Shown here: in pieces, positions 39,818 to 48,780 of the stretch | Layout: every line of letters begins with the position of its first letter | How positions within the stretch are numbered: the stretch's first letter is position 1 | NCBI RefSeq assembly: GCF_001613145.1 | Contig: NZ_BDBU01000054.1 | Coordinates: forward strand, 1 to 64,000 | Length of the DNA stretch: 64,000 bases | Direction: 5' to 3' | Source of the DNA: Nocardia jejuensis NBRC 103114 | Lineage (GTDB): Bacteria > Actinomycetota > Actinomycetes > Mycobacteriales > Mycobacteriaceae | Made by a program: the position numbers and the translations under genes | The notes under the pieces: model-generated | The model's database searches: none | What the model saw: only the letters and a program-made list of their open reading frames with translations | Told to the model about the DNA's origin: nothing

Positions 39818-42079
39818 CTACTCGGCGCCGGCCTCGACCGCAGTGGGGACCTCGGAGATTTCCGAGTCCTCTTCCACGGGGACCAGCGAGATCTTGCCGC
39901 GGTTGTCGATGTCGGCGATCTCGACGCGCAGCTTGTCACCCACGTTCACCACATCCTCGACCTTGGCGACGCGCTTGCCGTTGCCCAGCTTCGAGATGTG
40001 GACCAGTCCGTCGCGGCCGGGGAGCAGGGAGACGAACGCGCCGAAGGCGGTGGTCTTGACGACCGTGCCCAGGAAGCGCTCGCCGACCTTCGGCAGCTGC
40101 GGGTTGGCGATGGCGTTGATCATGTCGATCGCCGCCTGCGCCGCCGGACCGTTGGTGGCTCCGACGTAGACCGTGCCGTCGTCCTCGATGGAGATGTTGG
40201 CGCCGGTCTCCTCCGTGATCTGGTTGATGACCTTGCCCTTGGGCCCGATCACCTCGCCGATCTTGTCCACCGGGATCTTGATCGCGGTGACGCGCGGGGC
40301 GTAGGGGCTCATCTCGTCCGGCGAGGCGATGGCCTCGGCCATCACGTCCAGGATGGTGAGGCGAGCGTCCTTGGCCTGGTTCAGCGCACCGGCCAGCACC
40401 TGGGAGGGGATGCCGTCGAGCTTGGTGTCCAGCTGCAGCGCGGTCACGAAGTCCGGGGTACCGGCGACCTTGAAGTCCATATCGCCGAAGGCATCCTCGG
40501 CGCCCAGGATGTCGGTCAGCGCGACGTAGCGGACCTCGTCCTCGCCCTTGTCGTTCTTGACCGTGTCCGACACCAGGCCCATGGCGATACCGGCGACGGG
40601 GGCCTTGAGCGGCACACCGGCGTTCAGCAGCGACAGGGTCGAGGCGCAGACCGAGCCCATCGAGGTGGAACCGTTGGAGGACAACGCTTCCGACACCTGA
40701 CGGATGGCGTACGGGAACTCCTCCTGCGGCGGCAGCACCGGCATCAGGGCACGCTCGGCGAGCGCGCCGTGGCCGATCTCGCGGCGCTTGGGCGAGCCCA
40801 CGCGACCGGTCTCACCGGTGGAGTACGGCGGGAAGTTGTAGTGGTGCATGTAGCGCTTGGAGGTCTCCGGGCCGAGCGAGTCGACCTGCTGCGCCATCTT
40901 CACCATGTCCAGGGTGGTGACGCCCAGGATCTGGGTCTCGCCACGCTCGAACAGCGCCGAACCGTGGGCGCGCGGGATGATCGCGACCTCGGCCGAGAGC
41001 GCGCGGATGTCGGCCAGACCGCGACCGTCGATGCGGAAGCTGTCGGTCAGGATGCGCTGGCGCACAAGCTTCTTGGTGACCGAGCGGAACGCCGCGCCGA
41101 TCTCCTTCTCGCGACCCTCGAAGGTCTCCGACAGGCTCGACAGCACGGCGAGCTTGATCTCGTCGATCTTGTCCTCGCGCTCGTGCTTGCCCGCGATGGA
41201 CAGCGCCTCGTTCAGCTCCGACTTGGCGGTGCCGAGCACGGCCTCGAACACGTCGGACTGGTACGGCAGGAAGACCGGGAACTCACCGGTGGGCTTGGCG
41301 GCCAGCGCGGCCAGGTCCGACTGCGCCTTGCACAGGCGGGCGATGAACGGCTTGGCGGCCTCGAGGCCCTGTGCCACAACGGCTTCGGTGGGCGCCTGCG
41401 CGCCGTCCTCGATGAGGGAGAACACGTGGGCGGGGGCCTCGGCCTCGACCATCATGATCGCGACGTCGCCACCGACCACGCGGCCCGCGACGACCATGTC
41501 GAACACGGCGCCTTCGAGCTGCTCGACGGTCGGGAACGCGACCCACTGGCCCTCGATCAGCGCGACGCGCACGCCGCCGACCGGACCGGAGAAGGGCAGG
41601 CCGGCGATCTGGGTGGACGCCGAGGCCGCGTTGATCGCGACCACGTCGTACAGATCCTGGGGATCGAGGGACATGATCGTCACGACGACCTGGATCTCGT
41701 TGCGCAGACCGTCGACGAACGACGGGCGCAGCGGACGGTCGATCAGACGGCAGGTCAGGATCGCGTCGGTGGAGGGACGGCCCTCACGACGGAAGAACGA
41801 GCCGGGGATGCGACCCGCGGCGTACATGCGCTCCTCGACGTCCACCGTCAGCGGGAAGAAGTCGAAGTGATCCTTGGGCTGCTTGGAGGCCGTGGTGGCC
41901 GAGAGCAGCATGGTCTCGTCATCGAGGTAGGCGACCACGGAGCCCGCGGCCTGCTGGGCCAGACGGCCGGTCTCGAAACGGATGGTGCGAGTTCCGTAGC
42001 TGCCGTTGTCGATCAGCGCGACGGACTCGAAAACGCCGGGTTCAACCTCGACGGCGGAGCTGGTTACTGTGTCGGTCAT
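39818..42079 (-). CDS. pnp: Polyribonucleotide nucleotidyltransferase (PNPase)
   Basis: 753-aa phosphorolytic 3'-5' exoribonuclease. It also synthesises RNA tails and, in actinobacteria, is often called GpsI. Two RNase PH-like cores (the second with GRGLADIRALSAEVAIIPRA and SNGSTSMGSVCASTLSLLNA) flank a helical domain. A KH domain (IKIPVDKIGEVIGPKGK, about 597-664) and an S1 domain (VGERFLGTVVKTTAFGAF, from 665) complete it, with an acidic tail. The full standard architecture is present. It works with RNase J and NrnA, both in this window. Confidence 0.98.
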   Translation of the reverse strand: MTDTVTSSAVEVEPGVFESVALIDNGSYGTRTIRFETGRLAQQAAGSVVAYLDDETMLLSATTASKQPKDHFDFFPLTVDVEERMYAAGRIPGSFFRREGRPSTDAILTCRLIDRPLRPSFVDGLRNEIQVVVTIMSLDPQDLYDVVAINAASASTQIAGLPFSGPVGGVRVALIEGQWVAFPTVEQLEGAVFDMVVAGRVVGGDVAIMMVEAEAPAHVFSLIEDGAQAPTEAVVAQGLEAAKPFIARLCKAQSDLAALAAKPTGEFPVFLPYQSDVFEAVLGTAKSELNEALSIAGKHEREDKIDEIKLAVLSSLSETFEGREKEIGAAFRSVTKKLVRQRILTDSFRIDGRGLADIRALSAEVAIIPRAHGSALFERGETQILGVTTLDMVKMAQQVDSLGPETSKRYMHHYNFPPYSTGETGRVGSPKRREIGHGALAERALMPVLPPQEEFPYAIRQVSEALSSNGSTSMGSVCASTLSLLNAGVPLKAPVAGIAMGLVSDTVKNDKGEDEVRYVALTDILGAEDAFGDMDFKVAGTPDFVTALQLDTKLDGIPSQVLAGALNQAKDARLTILDVMAEAIASPDEMSPYAPRVTAIKIPVDKIGEVIGPKGKVINQITEETGANISIEDDGTVYVGATNGPAAQAAIDMINAIANPQLPKVGERFLGTVVKTTAFGAFVSLLPGRDGLVHISKLGNGKRVAKVEDVVNVGDKLRVEIADIDNRGKISLVPVEEDSEISEVPTAVEAGAE

Positions 42080-42500
42080 TTTTCTTTTCTCAACCTCTCG
42101 TCTTCGCCGGATGCAGCGCGAACCTCTTTTTGCGCGCGATCCGGCAGTAGTTTTCCCTCTTCAGGGGTTCGCCATACCCTGCGTGGACACGCAGCGACCC
42201 TCCTGGCCACCACGCGCACACCCGGTCCGATTCCCCTTGGAATCGACGACGCGGAGGCGGTCATCGATCGAAGCCCTCCGGCACCCGCCGAAAAGCCACT
42301 ACCGAAGACCGACGCCACGCGCCGGATGCATACGGCTCGTGCGTTGGTGTGCACGCGACCCGAGCACCCACATGAGGGAACCTCGGCCACATGCACGAAA
42401 GGCCAACGAGGAGATTCTATGCCTCCCCGTTGACCGGTTCGTCAACTACCTCAGGTAGCCGTGTGTGTCGCCGGTGAACCGGCGACGCTGGTCACTGAAA
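42080..42500 (-). promoter_or_regulatory. pnp upstream region
   Basis: 421 bp without a gene. On the minus strand, a TTGACG (-35, 42440-42445) lies inside the inverted repeat GTTGAC-N6-GTCAAC (42429-42446), and a TAGAAT (-10, 42414-42419) follows after 20 nt, a slightly long spacer. A purine-rich Shine-Dalgarno precedes the pnp ATG. The long leader could be the target of PNPase autoregulation known in other bacteria; that is inference. Confidence 0.4.
42467..42486 (-). terminator. Hairpin after rpsO
   Basis: Perfect 8-bp stem GTCGCCGG/CCGGCGAC with a 4-nt loop, 14 nt past the rpsO stop. It may terminate rpsO or act as an RNA processing site before pnp. Confidence 0.6.
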
Positions 42501-42770
42501 TCAGCGACGCAGGCCCAGACGCTCGATGAGCGAGCGGTACCGGTTGATGTCGTTGGCCTGCAGGTACTTCGAGAGCCGACGACGACGACCGATCAGGGCG
42601 AGCAGACCGTGGCGCGTGTGGTGGTCGTGCTTGTGCACCTTGAGGTGCTCGGTGAGATCGGCGATCCGCTTGGACAGCATCGCGATCTGAGCCTCCGGAG
42701 AACCGGTGTCGGTCGGGTGCAGACCGTACTCGGCCAGAATGGCCGACTTCTGCTCGGTGGTCAGTGCCAC
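42501..42770 (-). CDS. rpsO: 30S ribosomal protein S15
   Basis: 89 aa from GTG 42770 after a CAGGAGTG Shine-Dalgarno. The family pattern is complete: ALTTEQKSAILAEYGLHPTD, TGSPEAQIAMLSKRI, HKHDHHTRHGLLALIGRRR and RYRSLIERLGLRR. Binds 16S rRNA early in 30S assembly. The rpsO-pnp order is nearly universal. Confidence 0.98.
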   Translation of the reverse strand: MALTTEQKSAILAEYGLHPTDTGSPEAQIAMLSKRIADLTEHLKVHKHDHHTRHGLLALIGRRRRLSKYLQANDINRYRSLIERLGLRR

Positions 42771-42932
42771 AGAATTCACTCCTGATATTTCAGTCCGCGC
42801 TCGGAATCCCGGCTGTGTGCGAAACCAACCCGGCTGGGCGCTGCCGCGAACCACAGCAAACCCGACGAGCCAGAGTACCGGACCGCTGAACAGGACCGTC
42901 AATCGGGATGGCGGCGCTCAGCGACCGGCGGA

Positions 42933-43889
42933 TCATTCCTCGACGGACTGTGCGCTGAGCACCTTGCGGGCTTCCTCGACATCGTGCCCGATCGCCTCGA
43001 CCAGTTCGTCGATCGACTCGAACTTGCGCATGCCGCGCAACTGCTCCACGAAATCCACCGCGACGCGCTTCTCGTAGAGATCACCCTCGAAATCGAGCAG
43101 ATGCGGCTCGACCGTGCGGGCGCGGCCGTCCTCGAAGGTGGGGTTGGTGCCGATCGAGATGGCCGCGGGGCGGCGCTGATGATCGTCGCCGTCCAGGACG
43201 GTGAACCATCCCGCGTAGACGCCGTCGGCCGGAATCGCCGAATGCATGGCGGGCGCCACGTTGGCGGTCGGGTATCCAAGGCCGCGACCGCGGCCGTCAC
43301 CGTGCACCACCACGCCCTCGACGCGATGCGGACGGCCCAGCGCCTCGGCGGCCGCGGACACGTCCCCTGCGGCCAGGCAGGAGCGAATGTAGGTCGAGGA
43401 GAAGGTGACCGCGTGCTCGCCGAGCAGCTGCACCCCGTCCACGTCGAAGCCGAAGCGCGCACCGAGTTCGCGCATCGTGTCCACGGTCCCGGCGGCCTGC
43501 TTGCCGAAGGTGAAGTTGTCCCCCACCACCACCTCGGACACGTGCAGCCTGTTCACCAGCAGTTCCTCGACGTACTGCTCGGGCGTGAGCTTCATGAAGT
43601 CGCGGGTGAAGGGCATGACCAGGAAGACGTCGATACCGAGTTCCTCGGCCAGCTCCGCGCGCCGATGCATGGTCGAGAGCTGCGCCGGATGCGAACCGGG
43701 CCGCACCACCTCGACCGGATGCGGGTCGAAGGTCATGAGCACCGACGGAACGCCGCGCACCGCAGCGGATTTCACCGCACGGCTGATGAGCTGGGCGTGA
43801 CCGCGATGCACGCCGTCGAAAACCCCGATCGTGAGCACACACCGGCCCCACTCCGCGGGCATCTCATCGAGACTTCGCCATCTCTGCAC
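42933..43889 (-). CDS. ribF: Bifunctional riboflavin kinase / FMN adenylyltransferase
   Basis: Makes FMN and FAD from riboflavin. 318 aa. The N-terminal adenylyltransferase domain has GVFDGVHRGHAQLI (about 22-35). The C-terminal kinase domain has GRGLGYPTANV (about 200-210) and PADGVYAGWFTV. GTG start with a TAGGCT box 6 nt upstream, so leaderless. It precedes rpsO on the same strand with a 162-bp gap. Confidence 0.97.
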   Translation of the reverse strand: MQRWRSLDEMPAEWGRCVLTIGVFDGVHRGHAQLISRAVKSAAVRGVPSVLMTFDPHPVEVVRPGSHPAQLSTMHRRAELAEELGIDVFLVMPFTRDFMKLTPEQYVEELLVNRLHVSEVVVGDNFTFGKQAAGTVDTMRELGARFGFDVDGVQLLGEHAVTFSSTYIRSCLAAGDVSAAAEALGRPHRVEGVVVHGDGRGRGLGYPTANVAPAMHSAIPADGVYAGWFTVLDGDDHQRRPAAISIGTNPTFEDGRARTVEPHLLDFEGDLYEKRVAVDFVEQLRGMRKFESIDELVEAIGHDVEEARKVLSAQSVEE

Positions 43890-43895
43890 ACCGGA

Positions 43896-43901
43896 AGCCT
43901 A
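43896..43901 (-). promoter_or_regulatory. -10 box (TAGGCT) of the ribF promoter
   Basis: A TANNNT box 6 nt from the GTG at 43889. Confidence 0.5.
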
Positions 43902-44022
43902 CGCAAAGCGCGTCACAGACAATATTCGGCGGTCCGGAACTTCACGGGACGAAGCATGGTAGTCACCCCGTGTTCACCGGGCTCTACCAGCAGGCGTGCC
44001 GATATGTGAAACCGGACGAGGT

Positions 44023-44799
44023 ATGCCTAAGCTCGAGTATGTGCCCGGAAAACGAGACATCGCCACCCGTCGCGAGCAGGCAGATGGACGCCGCGAGCAG
44101 GCCGATGGAACAGTCGCGACCGTGGTGAGCGTCGCGCCCGAGCTGTCCTCGGTCGCCCAGGACTATCTCAAGGTGATCTGGACCGCGCAGGAGTGGTCGC
44201 AGGAGAAGGTGTCGACCAAGCTGCTCGCCGAACGCATCGGCGTGTCGGCGTCCACCGTTTCCGAGGCCGTGCGCAAGCTCGCCGATCAGGGCCTTGTCGA
44301 GCACGCCCGATACGGGGCCATCACCCTCACCGAGGAGGGCCGCCGCGCCGCCGTGGCCATGGTGCGCCGGCATCGGCTGATCGAGACCTTCCTGGTGAAC
44401 GAACTCGGCTACGGCTGGGACGAGGTCCACGACGAGGCCGAGGTGCTCGAACACGCCGTCTCGGAAACCCTGATGGCCCGCATAGACGCCAAACTCGGCC
44501 ACCCCGACCGGGATCCGCACGGCGACCCGATCCCCTCGCCCGACGGCGCGGTGCCGACTCCGCCCGCCCGCCAGCTCAGCGACTTCGACGCGGGCGAATC
44601 GGGCCGGGTCGCGCGCATCTCCGATTCGGATCCGGCGATGCTGCGCTACTTCGACTCCCTCGGCATCGCCCTGGACACCCCGATCGCGGTGGTCGAGCGC
44701 CGCGATTTCGCGGGCACCATCGCGGTGCTCGTGGACGACGAGCGCACCATCGACCTGGGCAGCATCGCCGCGGAAGCTATCTGGTTGAGCGAGGGCTGA
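44023..44799 (+). CDS. sirR: DtxR/MntR-family metal-dependent regulator (SirR-like)
   Basis: 258 aa from ATG 44023. Closely resembles the SirR protein next to ribF in M. tuberculosis (Rv2788). Winged helix: LSSVAQDYLKVIWTAQEWSQ, LLAERIGVSASTVSEAVRKL and HARYGAITLTEEGRRAA. Metal-binding and dimer helices: MVRRHRLIETFLVNELGYGW, EVHDEAEVLEHAVSETLMAR, HPDRDPHGDP. A C-terminal SH3-like FeoA domain follows. It should repress metal-uptake genes when Mn(II) or Fe(II) is bound. The first 40 residues carry a duplicated RREQADG and are absent from the homologue, so a GTG near 44125 may be the true start. Divergent from ribF. Confidence 0.9.
   Translation: MPKLEYVPGKRDIATRREQADGRREQADGTVATVVSVAPELSSVAQDYLKVIWTAQEWSQEKVSTKLLAERIGVSASTVSEAVRKLADQGLVEHARYGAITLTEEGRRAAVAMVRRHRLIETFLVNELGYGWDEVHDEAEVLEHAVSETLMARIDAKLGHPDRDPHGDPIPSPDGAVPTPPARQLSDFDAGESGRVARISDSDPAMLRYFDSLGIALDTPIAVVERRDFAGTIAVLVDDERTIDLGSIAAEAIWLSEG
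44068..44109 (+). repeat. 21-nt tandem duplication in the sirR-like 5' region
   Basis: Units 44068-44088 and 44089-44109 agree at 19 of 21 positions and encode RREQADG twice, in frame. Confidence 0.75.
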
Positions 44800-44828
44800 G
44801 CAGCGTCCCGGCACAGACCGGGGCCGAG

Positions 44829-45563
44829 TCAGACCAGGCGGTGCCCACCGTCGACGTGCAGCACGGCGCCGGTGATGAATCTGTTCCGCAGCAGCGAGAG
44901 CACCGCCGCCGCAACGTCTTCCGGTTGACCGAGCCGCCCGGCGGGCAACCGCTCCGCCATGGCACGCAACCGCTCGTCCTTGTCGTTCCAGGCGAGCTTG
45001 TCCCAGATCTTGGTCTCCACCCAACCGGGTGACACCACGTTCACCCGCGTCGGCCCGAGTTCGATCGCGAGGGCACGGGCCAGCCCCTCCAGCGCCGCGT
45101 TCACCGCCGCCACCATCGCACCGCCCACCGACGGCCGATATGCGGCGATTCCCGAAGTGAGAGTGAATGATCCACCCGACCTGATCCGCGCGTGCTTGGC
45201 CAGCAGCATGGATCCGACCAGCTTGGTCTCGACGAACCCGCGTCCGTGCGCGAAGTCGAAATCCCGAACCGGGCCGTAGGCGCCCGTCGGATCTGCCGCG
45301 GTGGTGATCACGTGATCGACCACCCCGGACTCGTCGAAAATGCGCGCAACCTGCGCCTCGTCACTGATATCCGCCGCGATCGCGGTCACCCTTCCATCGC
45401 CGAGTTCGCGCACCGCGTCGGCGAGCCGCTCTTGCGACCGCCCCACGACGATCACCTCGCTGCCCGCCGCCAGCAGCGCGTCCGCGATGGCCAGCCCCAT
45501 GCCCGAACCGCCGCCGATGACGACCGCGCGCCCGAGTTCCTCGTCGAAACCGTTGTGTGTCAT
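44829..45563 (-). CDS. SDR-fold protein lacking the usual catalytic residues
   Basis: 244 aa with a clear Rossmann start, VVIGGGSGMGLAIADALLAA (15-34), and the overall pattern of short-chain dehydrogenases, including RVNVVSPGWVETK (about 173-185). The classical NNAG is replaced by TTAA (about 87-90). In the catalytic helix the Tyr and Lys of YxxxK are Val151 and Asn155 (VAAVNAALEGL); only the Ser137 position remains. Cofactor binding is likely, but ordinary dehydrogenase chemistry is doubtful. It converges on the sirR-like gene. Alternative: a divergent SDR with a different proton relay. Confidence 0.85.
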   Translation of the reverse strand: MTHNGFDEELGRAVVIGGGSGMGLAIADALLAAGSEVIVVGRSQERLADAVRELGDGRVTAIAADISDEAQVARIFDESGVVDHVITTAADPTGAYGPVRDFDFAHGRGFVETKLVGSMLLAKHARIRSGGSFTLTSGIAAYRPSVGGAMVAAVNAALEGLARALAIELGPTRVNVVSPGWVETKIWDKLAWNDKDERLRAMAERLPAGRLGQPEDVAAAVLSLLRNRFITGAVLHVDGGHRLV

Positions 45564-45998
45564 GCCTTTCAGCCAACTCGCACCGCCACCGCGCGTCCAC
45601 GACGCGGCGCCGAACCCTCATGAGACGCTGCCTAACGGTGCAGGCGCAGCGCGATACCGCTCGTGACCCCCGAGGGCAGAACCCACTGCCGACGCCGTTC
45701 CGGCCGAGGACCCCGGTCGTCCACGGCGCAGATTCACCCGAATCACAGTGCCGGGTAGATCGATACGGTGAACGAGGTGGCGCAACCAGAGATTCTCGGG
45801 TGCCGAGCCCGGCCGAAATCGCCTGGCACCAGCCGGAATATCGAACCCGGTGGCAGGCCGGGCCGCGAGGACACCGCGGCATTCTGGCCGATGCTGTCCT
45901 TTCCTCGCACGAATTACCCGTGACACGATGATATGGATATCGGCGGGGCTCGGATCATTCCAGAGAACTCGGATCCTCCAGGGAACAGGTGGCCTGAC
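45564..45998. other. Divergent intergenic region, no gene recognised
   Basis: 435 bp between the SDR gene and the amidohydrolase gene. I see no conserved protein, tRNA or clear dyad. Both promoters must lie here. Confidence 0.4.
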
Positions 45999-47726
45999 AT
46001 GACTCGGTGCGATGTGGTGATTCGCGGCGGCACGGTGTTCGACGGCACCGGTGCGACCGCCAGGCGCGCCGACGTCGGGATCATCGGGGGCAAGGTCGCG
46101 ACCGTCAGCGCCGACCCGCTGCCCGACGGCGAGCGGACCATCGACGCCGCGGGCAAATGGGTGATGCCGGGCATGCTGGACGTGCACACCCATTACGACG
46201 CGGAGGTCCTGGGCAGCCCGGGACTCGGCGAATCGGTGCGGCACGGCGTCACCACCGTGGTGTTCGGCAACTGTTCACTCTCGACCGTGTACGCCGAGGC
46301 ACAGGACTGCGCGGACATGTTCGCCCGGGTCGAGGCACTGCCGTGGGACGCGGTGCATTCGGCGGTCAAGGAGCATCGGGACTGGGACGGACCGCACGCC
46401 TACGCGAAGTCGCTCGCGGATCGCCCGCTCGGCGCGAATGTGGCGGCGCTGCTGGGTCATTCGGATATTCGGGTGGCGGTGATGGGTCTCGGACGCGCGG
46501 TGGACGCGCAGACCCGCCCCACCGACGCCGAGCTGACGCGCATGCGCGTCATGCTCAGTGACGCGCTCGACGCCGGATTCCTCGGGCTGTCCACCATTCG
46601 CAGCTCCTTCTCCAAGCTGGAGGGGACGCGCTTCCCCACCCGTCAATTGCCCTCGACGTACGCGGCGTGGCGGGAGTACAAGGCGCTCAACGAGATTCTG
46701 CGCGCACGCGGGCGCATTCATCAGAGCACGCCGAACCTGACCGCACGCGCGGAGATCGCTCGCTACTTCGCCGAGAGCGCGGGCCGATTCCGCAAGCCGC
46801 TCAAGACGACCCTCATCGCGGGCATGGACGTCAAGGCCGACCGCACCGTCGCGCGCGCCGCCACCGCCGCCGCGCGGATCGCCAATACCGTGGGCGGGGC
46901 GGCCTTCCGGTGGCAGCATCTGCCGGTGCCGTTCGAGGTGTACGCGGACGGCGTCGACCTGGTGGTGTTCGAGGAATTCGGTTCCGGCGTAGCGGCTCTC
47001 AATATTCGCGATGTGATGAAGCGCGGCGAACTGCTCGCCGACGAGTCCTATCGCAGGCAGTTCCGCAAGGACCTCGCCAAGAAATACGGTCCGCGCGTGT
47101 GGCATCGCGACCTGTACGACGCGCAGATCGTCGGCTGCCCGGATGCGAGCGTGGTCGGCAAATCCTTCGGCGCGGTCGCCGACGAGCGCGGCATCGAACC
47201 CGCCGACGCTCTGCTGGACCTGGCCGTCGCGCACGGGGCGCGACTGCGCTGGCGCACGGTCATCGCCAATGATCGCGACGACATCCTGGACCAGCTCCAG
47301 ACCTCCCCCGTGGTCCAGATCGGCTTCGCGGATTCCGGTGCGCACCTGCGCAATATGGCTTTCTACAACTTCGGCGTCCGCCTGCTCGAACGCGTCCACC
47401 AGCGCGGCTTCATGCCCCTCGAGGCCGCGGTGCACCGCCTCACCGGCGAACTCGCCGACTGGTACGACCTCGACGCCGGACATCTCGCACCGGGCCGCCG
47501 CGCCGACATCACGGTCATCGATCCCGCCGGATTGGACGGCTCGGGCAGCGCCTACGCCGAGGCGCCCTTTCCCGGAATCGACGGCCTGGATCGCATGGTC
47601 AATCGCAACGATCGCGCCGTGGCCGCCACGCTCGTCAACGGCAGCGTGCTCTACGAATACGGTGAATTCGCAGCGGGTTTCGGCACCATCCTGCACGCGG
47701 GCACGTTCCTGAAGGCCGGAGGCTGA
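45999..47726 (+). CDS. D-aminoacylase / N-acyl-D-amino-acid deacylase family amidohydrolase
   Basis: 575 aa from ATG 45999. A composite-domain start (DVVIRGGTVFDGTGATARRA) leads to the metal motif MLDVHTHYDAEV (about 64-75) and to GNCSLS (about 99-104) at the metal-bridging Cys/Ser position. The TIM barrel follows, ending in IGFADSGAHLRNM with the catalytic Asp, and the C-terminal beta domain has LAPGRRADITVIDP. Family members cut N-acyl-D-amino acids or related amides; the exact substrate is unknown. No transporter adjoins it. Confidence 0.9.
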   Translation: MTRCDVVIRGGTVFDGTGATARRADVGIIGGKVATVSADPLPDGERTIDAAGKWVMPGMLDVHTHYDAEVLGSPGLGESVRHGVTTVVFGNCSLSTVYAEAQDCADMFARVEALPWDAVHSAVKEHRDWDGPHAYAKSLADRPLGANVAALLGHSDIRVAVMGLGRAVDAQTRPTDAELTRMRVMLSDALDAGFLGLSTIRSSFSKLEGTRFPTRQLPSTYAAWREYKALNEILRARGRIHQSTPNLTARAEIARYFAESAGRFRKPLKTTLIAGMDVKADRTVARAATAAARIANTVGGAAFRWQHLPVPFEVYADGVDLVVFEEFGSGVAALNIRDVMKRGELLADESYRRQFRKDLAKKYGPRVWHRDLYDAQIVGCPDASVVGKSFGAVADERGIEPADALLDLAVAHGARLRWRTVIANDRDDILDQLQTSPVVQIGFADSGAHLRNMAFYNFGVRLLERVHQRGFMPLEAAVHRLTGELADWYDLDAGHLAPGRRADITVIDPAGLDGSGSAYAEAPFPGIDGLDRMVNRNDRAVAATLVNGSVLYEYGEFAAGFGTILHAGTFLKAGG

Positions 47727-47857
47727 CCGCAGGTACTTCACCGGCGACGGCCGACGAGGGCTGATCGACCCGCGCTGTCACCGCCCCGGCTCGTACCGCC
47801 GGAACATCGGGCCGCCGTGCCGCGACGCCGTACCGGGTCACGGCACAGCACGACGCA

Positions 47858-48748
47858 CTACGGCGTGAGCCGGAACCCACCGGCCAGGGCGTCGGTGACG
47901 CTGTGCAGCAGCGGGTTCCGCGCCGCCGCGCGCCATGCGGCGATGTAGGTGACCACGAGCGGACGGGGCAGCAGCGGCCGCCAGACGAGTCCCGGCACCT
48001 CGGCGGTGCGAATGGATCCCAGCCCCACCGCTTCCGGCCGTATGGGCAGCAGTGCGAGCAGTTGCGCGTGGCTCATCGCGCTGTCGCTCAGGGCGACCGT
48101 CGCGCCTCGGTCACGCAGCTGCGCGAGCAGCGAATCATGCAGTTCGGGTGCGGAATCACGGGCGAACATGATCAATTCACGACCGCGCAGGTGCGCCGGT
48201 TCGATCGCGTCGAACTCCGCCAGCGCATGGGTGCGCGACATGACGACGCCGAGTTGCTCCTCGGCAATCGCGGTGTGCCGCAGGTGTTCGGGCAGCCGCA
48301 CCGGCATGCGCAGTACCGCGAGATCCACCTCCTCGCGATCCAGCAGCCGCACCTGATCCGCACTCGGCCCGCCGGTCAGCACGACCCGGGCGCCCGGCTG
48401 CCGGGCCCGCAGCATCGCGTCGATCCGCGCCGGCAACCAGGTGGGCGCACCGTTCACGACTCCCAGCCGGAACACGGCCGTCTCGGGTTGCGCGACCGCC
48501 CGCGTCTCGCGCATCGCGGACTCCGCGGCGGTGAGCACGCCGCGCGCCGCCGTCAGCAGCACCTCTCCGGCGGCGGTCAACTCGACCCCGTGATTCCCCC
48601 GGATCAACAGCGGCCCACCCACTTCCCGCTCGACCGCCCGAATCTGCTGACTCAGCGTCGGCGTCGAGATGAACAGCCGCTCCGCCGCCCGGCGAAAGTG
48701 CAATTCTTCCGCCACGGCCACGAAGTACCGCAATTGCCGCAATTCCAC
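47858..48748 (-). CDS. LysR-family transcriptional regulator
   Basis: 296 aa. The N-terminal winged helix is MELRQLRYFVAVAEELHF, then RAAERLFISTPTLSQQIRAV (about 20-39). The periplasmic-binding-protein-like effector domain follows (from about residue 90). GTG start with a TAGAGT box 6 nt upstream, so it has its own leaderless promoter despite lying 32 nt after truB. LysR proteins usually control a divergent gene, but its upstream neighbour is truB on the same strand, so the target is unclear. The convergent amidohydrolase gene is a candidate only by proximity. Confidence 0.92.
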   Translation of the reverse strand: MELRQLRYFVAVAEELHFRRAAERLFISTPTLSQQIRAVEREVGGPLLIRGNHGVELTAAGEVLLTAARGVLTAAESAMRETRAVAQPETAVFRLGVVNGAPTWLPARIDAMLRARQPGARVVLTGGPSADQVRLLDREEVDLAVLRMPVRLPEHLRHTAIAEEQLGVVMSRTHALAEFDAIEPAHLRGRELIMFARDSAPELHDSLLAQLRDRGATVALSDSAMSHAQLLALLPIRPEAVGLGSIRTAEVPGLVWRPLLPRPLVVTYIAAWRAAARNPLLHSVTDALAGGFRLTP

Positions 48749-48754
48749 CCTCGC

Positions 48755-48760
48755 ACTCTA
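48755..48760 (-). promoter_or_regulatory. -10 box (TAGAGT) of the lysR promoter
   Basis: A TANNNT box 6 nt from the GTG at 48748, inside the short truB-lysR gap. Confidence 0.5.
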
Positions 48761-48780
48761 GGCGGCGGAGGTGAAAAGTT

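Noticed and set aside
39776..42433. An 885-codon frame opposite pnp
   Set aside because: Antisense to PNPase, translation dominated by Asp/His/Gly/Arg with no recognisable protein.
42080..42500. A riboswitch in the pnp or rpsO leader
   Set aside because: Only a simple 8-bp hairpin and a promoter-like dyad are visible; no conserved riboswitch core is recognisable.
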